In this document: piece after piece, positions 58,065 through 64,000 of the stretch
How the letters are laid out: the number at the start of each line of letters is the position of its first letter
Numbering within the stretch: position 1 is the first letter of the stretch
Source of the DNA: Salipiger profundus
GTDB taxonomy: Bacteria > Pseudomonadota > Alphaproteobacteria > Rhodobacterales > Rhodobacteraceae
Reading direction: 5' to 3'
Length of the DNA: 64,000 bases
NCBI RefSeq assembly: GCF_001969385.1
Contig: NZ_CP014796.1
Location: 1-64,000, forward strand
The notes under the pieces: generated by a model
Databases searched by the model: none
The model's input: only the letters and a program-made list of their open reading frames with translations
Told to the model about the DNA's origin: nothing
Program-made: the position numbers and the translations under genes

Positions 58065-59927
58065 ATGAGACATGCCCTCGCCTCGGTCTCGGCGCTCGCG
58101 CTGACCACCGCTCCCCTCTTCGCACAGGAAGATGTCTACGAACTTCCCACCCTTCTGCTCGACGTGGGCTACGAGGCCACGACACCGCTGCAGACCGGCG
58201 TTGCGGTCGAGGTCATCACCGAGGAAGAGCTCGAGGAAGACGGCGACACCCGCGTGCTCGACATCCTCGCGCGGCAGCCGGGCGTGTCGATCCGCTCGAA
58301 CGGGCCGCTGGGCACCAACGCCGGCGTGTCGATCCGGGGCGTGTCGCAGCAGAACATCGCGGTGCGGGTGGATGGCATCGACGTGTCGGACCCTTCGGGC
58401 ACGCAGGTCGCCTTCGACTTCGGCGGGCTCACCGCCGGCGACATCAGCCAGATCGAGATCGTGCGCGGCTCGCAGTCGGCCCGCTACGGCTCCGAGGCGA
58501 TCGGCGGCGCCATAAACATCACCACCAAGCGCGCCAGCCGCGACGGGCTGAGCGCCGAGGCCTTCGCCGAATACGGCAGCTACGAGACGCTTCGCAGCGC
58601 GGTGACGCTGTTCAACCGTGGCGAAGGTCACGAGACCGCGGTCACGCTCTCCTACGTCCGCTCCGACGGCTTCTCGGCGGCCGATGAGAACGACGGCAAC
58701 GACGAGGAAGACGGCTTTGAGGCCCGCCGCCTGAGCTTCTCGGGCACCTACGATCTTGGCGACGGCGCGGCACAGCTCGAGCTTTCGGGCTTCACGCAGG
58801 AAGCGCAATACGACTACGACGAAGCCATGAGCGGCATGGTCTACGACGGCTCGCCCGACGACGTGACCGACGTCGAGGACCACGGCCTGCGTGCCGCGCT
58901 GTCGTTTTCGACCGGGCTCTTCGACCACGAGGTCTCGGCCAGCTGGTACGACATCACCCGCACGCTGACAGGCACCTCTTCGGGCAGCGATTTCCGCTAC
59001 CGCTACGAGGGCACCCGGCACGAGTACCGCTACCAGGCGGGCTTCGACCTGTCGCCCACCACCCGCGCGGTCGCGGGCATCGAGCGCACCATCGAGGATT
59101 ACGCCGACAACACCCGCTTCGGCACCTTCCCGGCGTCGTCGCAGGAACAGGACAGCACGGTCGACTCGCTCTTCGCCGAGCTTACCATGAAGCCCACGTC
59201 GGACATCGACCTGAGCCTGACGGTGCGCCACGACGACCACTCCGAGTATGGCGGCTTCACCACAGGGCGGCTGTCGGGCGTCTGGCGGATCCGGCCCGAC
59301 CTGAGCCTGCGCGCCAACCTCGCCAACGGCTACCGCGCGCCGTCGAACTACGAGCTCTACGACGTCTATTCCGGCAACAGCGGGCTTGATCCCGAGACCT
59401 CGAAAAGCTTCGACATCGGCATCGAGAAAAGCTGGGGCGACGCCGCCTGGCTGAGCGCCACCGCCTTCGTGATCGAGGCCGAGGACATCATCGACTACTC
59501 CTACACGTCCTATGCCTACGTCCAGCGCGACGGCACCAGCACGCGGCAAGGGGTCGAGCTTTCGGGCGGCACCGAGCTGCGCCCGGGGCTGACGCTCGAC
59601 GGCAGCTACACCTGGACCGACAGCTGGTCGACGGCCTCGCTCGACAGTTCCGGCTGGCAGTCCTCGGTGCCCGAGCACAGCCTCGCGCTGGGGCTGCACG
59701 CCGATCTCACCGACCGGGCGCGGCTCTCGGTCACCGGCCGCTACGAGGCCGACCGTTCGGGCCTCGACGACTACGGGTTGGTCAACAGCACCGTCACCTA
59801 CGACGTCACCGACAGCACGCAGGCCTACCTGCGGGTCGAGAACCTGTTCGACGAGGAATACCAGACCGTTCCCGGCTACGGACAATCCGACCGGGCATGG
59901 TATTTCGGGGTCCGTGCAAGCTTCTAG
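58065..59927 (+). CDS. btuB: TonB-dependent vitamin B12 outer-membrane receptor
   Basis: A 620-residue receptor with a signal peptide (cleavage near LFAQED). A plug domain follows at about 40-150 (GVSIRGVSQQNIAVRVDGIDV, then EIVRGSQSARYGSEAIGGAINI), then a 22-strand barrel ending in Phe (AWYFGVRASF). The riboswitch and the downstream B12 ABC genes identify cobalamin as substrate. The ATG at 58065 has GAAGGAAG upstream. Confidence 0.93.
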   Translation: MRHALASVSALALTTAPLFAQEDVYELPTLLLDVGYEATTPLQTGVAVEVITEEELEEDGDTRVLDILARQPGVSIRSNGPLGTNAGVSIRGVSQQNIAVRVDGIDVSDPSGTQVAFDFGGLTAGDISQIEIVRGSQSARYGSEAIGGAINITTKRASRDGLSAEAFAEYGSYETLRSAVTLFNRGEGHETAVTLSYVRSDGFSAADENDGNDEEDGFEARRLSFSGTYDLGDGAAQLELSGFTQEAQYDYDEAMSGMVYDGSPDDVTDVEDHGLRAALSFSTGLFDHEVSASWYDITRTLTGTSSGSDFRYRYEGTRHEYRYQAGFDLSPTTRAVAGIERTIEDYADNTRFGTFPASSQEQDSTVDSLFAELTMKPTSDIDLSLTVRHDDHSEYGGFTTGRLSGVWRIRPDLSLRANLANGYRAPSNYELYDVYSGNSGLDPETSKSFDIGIEKSWGDAAWLSATAFVIEAEDIIDYSYTSYAYVQRDGTSTRQGVELSGGTELRPGLTLDGSYTWTDSWSTASLDSSGWQSSVPEHSLALGLHADLTDRARLSVTGRYEADRSGLDDYGLVNSTVTYDVTDSTQAYLRVENLFDEEYQTVPGYGQSDRAWYFGVRASF

Positions 59928-60747
59928 GCTCATATCCGCTGCCGCCGCCCTGCTCTTCGCGGGGGCGGCGGCGCTTGCCGGTGCGGCACCGGAGCGGGTC
60001 GTCTCGCTCAACGTCTGCACCGACCAGCTGGCGCTGCTGCTCGGCGCGCCGGGGCAGCTTGTCTCGGTGTCGCCGCTGGCCCGCGATCCGCGCAGCTCGG
60101 CGATGGCCGAGGCGGCGCGCGCGGTGCCCGTCAACAAAGCCGCCGCCGAACAGATCGTGCTGCTCGAGCCCGACCTCGTGCTCGCCGGCAGCTACACCGC
60201 CCGCGCCGCCACCGACATGCTCGAGACGCTGGGCTACCGCGTCGAACGGTTCGAGCCCGCCCGCTCGCTCGAGGATGCGCGCGACAACATCCGCCGCATG
60301 GGCCGGCTGCTGGGCCGCGAGAACCGCGCCGCCGAGGTGCTGGCGGCCTTCGACGCCCGCCTGTCGGACCTGCGCGACGACCCGAAGGAGCGCCCCGTCG
60401 TGGCCTATTACATGCCGTTCAACGAGACCGCGGGCAGCGAGAGCCTGACCGGAGACATCCTGGAGGCCGCCGGCATGACCACCCTCGCCGAGGCGCAGGG
60501 CATGCCCTACGGCGCCCGGCTGCCGCTCGAGGCGCTGGTGCTCGCCGATCCGGACCTGATCCTCGTGAGCAAGCCCTACGACAGCCCGGCTCAGGCCACC
60601 GAGCTTCTGCGCCACCCGGCCCTGCAGGCGACCGGCGCGCTGCGGCAGGTCGTCGACAGCCCGAACTGGATCTGCGGCGCCCCCGCCGCGCTTGATGCCG
60701 TGGCCGCGATGCGCGCGATGCGCCGCGATTGGCAGGCCGCGCGATGA
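59914..60747 (+). CDS. btuF: Periplasmic cobalamin-binding protein of the ABC importer
   Basis: A 277-residue binding protein with a signal peptide (LLFAGAAALAGAAPE) and the periplasmic-binding fold of BtuF/FhuD type: PERVVSLNVCTDQLALLLG, then EQIVLLEPDLVLAG. The GTG at 59914 lies inside the end of btuB, so the genes are coupled. It passes B12 to the BtuC/D complex. Confidence 0.87.
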   Translation: MQASRLISAAAALLFAGAAALAGAAPERVVSLNVCTDQLALLLGAPGQLVSVSPLARDPRSSAMAEAARAVPVNKAAAEQIVLLEPDLVLAGSYTARAATDMLETLGYRVERFEPARSLEDARDNIRRMGRLLGRENRAAEVLAAFDARLSDLRDDPKERPVVAYYMPFNETAGSESLTGDILEAAGMTTLAEAQGMPYGARLPLEALVLADPDLILVSKPYDSPAQATELLRHPALQATGALRQVVDSPNWICGAPAALDAVAAMRAMRRDWQAAR

Positions 60748-61721
60748 GGCTGGCGCTCTCCCTCTCGACGCTGGTCTGCGCGCTGCTGCTGGCCTCGCTC
60801 TCGCTCGGCTACGCGCCGCTGCCCCTGCCGGCCGTGCTGGGCGGGCTGCTGGGCACCGGCGACCCGCTGAACGTCATGGTCATGCAGGAGATCCGCCTGC
60901 CGCGCACCGCGCTCGCGGCGCTGGTCGGCGCGGCGCTGGGGCTTTCCGGCGCGGCGATGCAGGGCTACCTGCGCAACCCGCTGGCCGAGCCAGGGCTGAT
61001 CGGCGTGTCGGGATCGGCGGCGCTCGGGGCCGTTGCCGCGCTGCAGACCGGCCTCTCGGCCGCCTTTGCGCTGGCGCTGCCGCTGATGGCGCTGCTCTTC
61101 GCGCTTGGCGCGGTGGCGCTGATCCTGCTGCTCGCCGGGCCACGCGGCGGCTCGCTGACGCTGATCCTCGCAGGCATCGCGGTCTCGGCGCTGGCCGGCG
61201 CGCTGACCTCGCTGGCGCTCAACCTGTCCTCGAACCCCTACGCCACCTTCGAGATCGTCTTCTGGATGATGGGCTCGGTCGCCGACCGCTCGCTTACCCA
61301 TCTCGCGCTTGCCGCGCCGCTCGTGGCGCTCGGTGGCGCGGTGCTGCTGACGCTGGGGCGCGGGCTCGACGCGCTGACGCTGGGCGAGGACGGCGCCGAG
61401 GCGCTCGGCATCTCCATGACCGGCCTGCGGCTCCGGCTGCTCTTTGGCACCGCCGCCGCCGTGGGCGCGGCGACCGCCGTCGCCGGCGCCGTGGGCTTCG
61501 TCGGCCTCGTGGTGCCGCACCTGCTGCGCCCGCTCTGCGGCGCGCGGCCCTCGCGGCTGCTCTGGGCGAGCGCGCTGGGCGGTGCCGCGATGCTGCTCGC
61601 CGCAGACATCGCGGTGCGGCTGATCCTGCCCGAGCGTGACCTCAAGCTCGGCGTGGTCATGGCGCTGATCGGCGCGCCGCTGTTCCTGCACCTCATCTAC
61701 AAGACGCGGAGGGGCGCATGA
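60744..61721 (+). CDS. btuC: Cobalamin ABC importer permease
   Basis: A 325-residue FecCD-family permease with about ten membrane helices. Signature parts are LRNPLAEPGLIGVSGSAALGA and GAVGFVGLVVPHLLRPLCG. The ATG at 60744 overlaps the btuF stop by ATGA and is preferred over an earlier start at 60729. Confidence 0.92.
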   Translation: MRLALSLSTLVCALLLASLSLGYAPLPLPAVLGGLLGTGDPLNVMVMQEIRLPRTALAALVGAALGLSGAAMQGYLRNPLAEPGLIGVSGSAALGAVAALQTGLSAAFALALPLMALLFALGAVALILLLAGPRGGSLTLILAGIAVSALAGALTSLALNLSSNPYATFEIVFWMMGSVADRSLTHLALAAPLVALGGAVLLTLGRGLDALTLGEDGAEALGISMTGLRLRLLFGTAAAVGAATAVAGAVGFVGLVVPHLLRPLCGARPSRLLWASALGGAAMLLAADIAVRLILPERDLKLGVVMALIGAPLFLHLIYKTRRGA

Positions 61722-62467
61722 GCCTGCTCGACCTCGACGCCCTGACGGTCCGGCGCGGCCAGTGCCCGGTGGTCGACGGCGTGTCGCTGACCATCGAACC
61801 GGGCGAATGCGTCGGGCTGATCGGCCCCAATGGCGCCGGCAAGACCACGCTGATGCGCGCGGCCCTCGGCCTCCAGCGCCACGCCGGCCGCTCGTCGCTC
61901 ACCGAGCTGCCCGCCAGCGCCCGCGCCCGTGCCGCCGCGTGGCTGCCGCAGGCGCGCGAGATCGCCTGGCCCGTCACCGTCGAGACGCTGGTGGCGCTCG
62001 GCCGCCTGCCCCACGACAGCCGCGCCGGCAAGCTGCGGTCGCAGGCGGTCGACAGCGCGCTGGCCCGCATGGGGCTCGAGGCGTTCCGCGACCGCAAGGC
62101 CACCGAGCTCTCGGGGGGCGAGCAGGCCCGTGTCCTGATCGCCCGCGCGCTGGCGCAGGAAGCCCCCCTGCTCATCGCCGACGAACCCATCGCCGGGCTC
62201 GACCCGGCAGCACAGATCGCCACGCTGCGGGTGTTCGAGAGCCTCGCCGCCGAGGGCCACGCGGTGCTCACCTCTCTGCACGACCTGACGCTTGCGGCGC
62301 GCCATTGCACCCGGCTTCTGCTGCTCGACCGGGGGCGCCTTGCCGCCGACGGCCCGCCCCTCGAGGTGCTGACCGAGGAGAACCTCGCACGCGTCTTCCA
62401 CCTGCGCGCGCATCTCCTGCAGACCGACAACGGCCCCCTGCTGCAACCTCTGGACGTGCTGCCATGA
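61718..62467 (+). CDS. btuD: Cobalamin ABC importer ATPase
   Basis: A 249-residue ABC ATPase: Walker A GPNGAGKTT, a Q-loop in AAWLPQAREIAWPV, signature LSGGEQARVLIARALA, Walker B LLIADEPIAGLDP and a switch His in SLHDLTLAA. Overlaps btuC by ATGA. Confidence 0.93.
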   Translation: MSLLDLDALTVRRGQCPVVDGVSLTIEPGECVGLIGPNGAGKTTLMRAALGLQRHAGRSSLTELPASARARAAAWLPQAREIAWPVTVETLVALGRLPHDSRAGKLRSQAVDSALARMGLEAFRDRKATELSGGEQARVLIARALAQEAPLLIADEPIAGLDPAAQIATLRVFESLAAEGHAVLTSLHDLTLAARHCTRLLLLDRGRLAADGPPLEVLTEENLARVFHLRAHLLQTDNGPLLQPLDVLP

Positions 62468-63249
62468 GCTATCCCGAACGCATCGTCTGCCTCACCGAGG
62501 AAACCGTCGAAACGCTCTACCTGCTGGGCGAGGAGGACCGCATCGCCGGGGTTTCCGGCTATGCCGTCCGTCCGCCCCGGGTGCGCCAGGAGAAACCGCG
62601 CGTCGGCGCCTTCACCTCGGCCGACATCCCGAAGATCCTCGCGCTCGAGCCCGATCTGGTGCTGACTTTCTCGGACCTGCAGGCCGGGATCGCCGCCGAG
62701 CTCATCCACGCCGGGGTCGAGGTCCACGCCTTCAACCAGCGCAACGTCGCCGGCATCCTGCGGATGATCCGCACGCTCGGCCGCATGGTCGGCGCCACCG
62801 AGCGCGCCGAAACGCTTGCCACCGGCTACGAGGCGCGCATCGCGGAATTGCGGGCCGAGGCTCCCGCCCACCGGCCTCGCGTGTTCTTCGAGGAATGGGA
62901 CGAGCCGCTGATCTCGGGGATCGGCTGGGTCTCGGAACTGATCGGTATCGCCGGCGGCGAAGACTGCTTCGCCGAGCTCGCGGGCGAACAGGCGGCAAGC
63001 AACCGCATCGTACCGCCCGAGGCGGTGATCGGCATGGCGCCCGACATCATCATCGGTTCGTGGTGCGGCAAGAAGGTGCGCCCCGAGCGCATCGCCGCAC
63101 GCCCCGGCTGGGACGGCATCCCCGCCGTCCGGACCGGCGCCATCCACGAGATCAAGTCGCCGCTGATCCTCCAGCCCGGCCCCGCCGCGCTGACCGACGG
63201 GCTCGACGCGCTCACCGCGATCATCCGCGGCCACGCAACCGGCGGCTGA
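62464..63249 (+). CDS. Second cobalamin-binding-type protein without signal peptide
   Basis: A 261-residue protein of the BtuF-like binding-protein fold: PERIVCLTEETVETLYLLGEEDRIAGVSGY, ILALEPDLVLTFSDLQAGIA, then FFEEWDEPLISGIGWVSELI. It has no N-terminal signal peptide. Overlaps btuD by ATGA. It is a common partner in alphaproteobacterial B12 operons; it may act in the cytoplasm in cobamide handling, which is not proven. Confidence 0.75.
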   Translation: MSYPERIVCLTEETVETLYLLGEEDRIAGVSGYAVRPPRVRQEKPRVGAFTSADIPKILALEPDLVLTFSDLQAGIAAELIHAGVEVHAFNQRNVAGILRMIRTLGRMVGATERAETLATGYEARIAELRAEAPAHRPRVFFEEWDEPLISGIGWVSELIGIAGGEDCFAELAGEQAASNRIVPPEAVIGMAPDIIIGSWCGKKVRPERIAARPGWDGIPAVRTGAIHEIKSPLILQPGPAALTDGLDALTAIIRGHATGG

Positions 63250-63377
63250 CCCGCCCCCGCGCGCGGCCTCTTTCCTGACCGCCGCGCCGCGTTCACGGGC
63301 CGGTGACCCGCAGCCCCGCGCCCATCCGCTTGACCCTCCCTGCGGCTTCCCCGATACCGGGCCCAAAGGACACGCAC

Positions 63378-64000
63378 ATGACCACCGCTTTCATCACCGA
63401 CAGCCACTGTCATCTCGACTTCCCCGATTTCGACGAGGAACGCCCCGAGGTCATTGCCCGCGCGCTCGAGGCGGGGGTGCACCGGATGGTGACGATCTGC
63501 ACGAAGCTCCGGCAGGAGCCGCAGGTGCGCGCCATCGCCGAGGCCAACGACCCGGTGTTCTACGCCGCCGGCACCCACCCGATGAGCGCCGCCGACGAAC
63601 CGCTGGTCACCGTGGACGAGCTCAAGGCCCTGACCGTGCATCCGAAATTCGTGGGCATCGGCGAGACCGGGCTCGACTACCACTACACCGCCGACAGCGC
63701 CGAGATCCAGAAGACCTCGCTGCGGGTGCACATCGAGGCAGCGCAGGAGACCGGCCTGCCGCTCATCATCCACGCCCGTGCGGCGGATGACGACATGGCC
63801 CGGATCCTCACCGAGGCATGGCGCGCGCAGCCCTACGACTGCGTGATGCACTGCTTCTCGTCGTCGGCCGAACTCGCCCGCGCGGCGCTCGATTGCGGCT
63901 TCTACCTGTCGATGTCGGGCATCGCGGCCTTCCCCAAGTCCAAGGACCTGCGCGAGATCTTCGCGGCCGCCCCGCTCGATCGTATCCTCGTCGAGACCGA
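63378..64000 (+). CDS. TatD-family metal-dependent DNase (3' end outside window)
   Basis: At least 207 codons. TatD motifs: ITDSHCHLDFPDFDEE (metal HxH), GTHP, GIGETGLDYHY (metal Glu) and IIHARAADDD (metal His), then VMHCFSSS. This is a beta-barrel hydrolase acting on DNA 3' ends or on peptides or tRNA in related proteins. The ATG at 63378 has AAAGGA upstream. It follows the B12 operon by 128 bases and may be separate. Confidence 0.9.
   Translation, partial: MTTAFITDSHCHLDFPDFDEERPEVIARALEAGVHRMVTICTKLRQEPQVRAIAEANDPVFYAAGTHPMSAADEPLVTVDELKALTVHPKFVGIGETGLDYHYTADSAEIQKTSLRVHIEAAQETGLPLIIHARAADDDMARILTEAWRAQPYDCVMHCFSSSAELARAALDCGFYLSMSGIAAFPKSKDLREIFAAAPLDRILVET

Noticed and set aside
57558..60137. 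859-codon minus-strand frame over riboswitch and btuB
   Set aside because: It runs through the riboswitch and antisense to a clear TonB receptor.

Overview
The window is high-GC DNA of alphaproteobacterial type. The B12-uptake locus, RTX proteins, gene style and a transposable siphophage resembling Rhodobacter/Pseudomonas Mu-like phages suggest Rhodobacterales (Roseobacter group or relative); the genus cannot be fixed from the sequence. About 53 kb is prophage and the last 11 kb is chromosome.

Region 1 (1-30,638, prophage 1) is a largely intact Mu-like transposable phage. It is read mostly on the minus strand and is cut off at the left edge of the window. From its repressor end inward it carries: a divergent operator region; small HTH regulators; a ParB-like protein; the MuA transposase and MuB ATPase; a run of small early genes; DUF3164 and GemA; a Mor/C-type activator; endolysin, holin and spanin-like genes; gp25/26/27-like proteins; terminase, portal, gpF, gpG, gpI protease and gpT capsid; and then a long-tail (siphovirus-type) module with tube protein, G/GT chaperones carrying a -1 slippery site, and a tape measure with a peptidase M15 domain. 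Two near-identical palindromic motifs lie where Mu has its C-dependent promoters (before the lysis genes and before gene I). Between the repressor and the phage end is a low-GC cargo block: a secreted protein, a 58-aa ORF, and an overlapping gene pair (NA37-like protein plus a membrane-anchored protein), a candidate undescribed two-gene system.

Region 2 (30,644-53,002, prophage 2) is a decayed relative in the same orientation, separated from prophage 1 by 5 bp. Both termini can be read from TG/CA ends, a shared 12-bp terminal pattern and repeated internal motifs. It keeps two right-arm (tail tip and fibre) modules joined by illegitimate junctions. One tip gene has an in-frame amber codon; the other is 5'-truncated and frameshifted. 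It also holds two different fibres with SGNH-type domains, a tape-measure tail in which the M15 domain is replaced by a tail-lysozyme domain, IS5 remnants interrupted by an IS110 element, a dead S24 repressor, a 1,050-aa RTX/VCBS protein in the cargo slot, and an IS3 remnant. Head, transposition and lysis genes are absent.

Region 3 (53,003-64,000) is chromosomal. It holds an MFS transporter, an acidic protein of unknown function, a second RTX calcium-binding protein, and a cobalamin riboswitch controlling btuB, a periplasmic B12-binding protein, btuC, btuD and a second cobalamin-binding protein. A TatD-family nuclease gene runs off the right edge.
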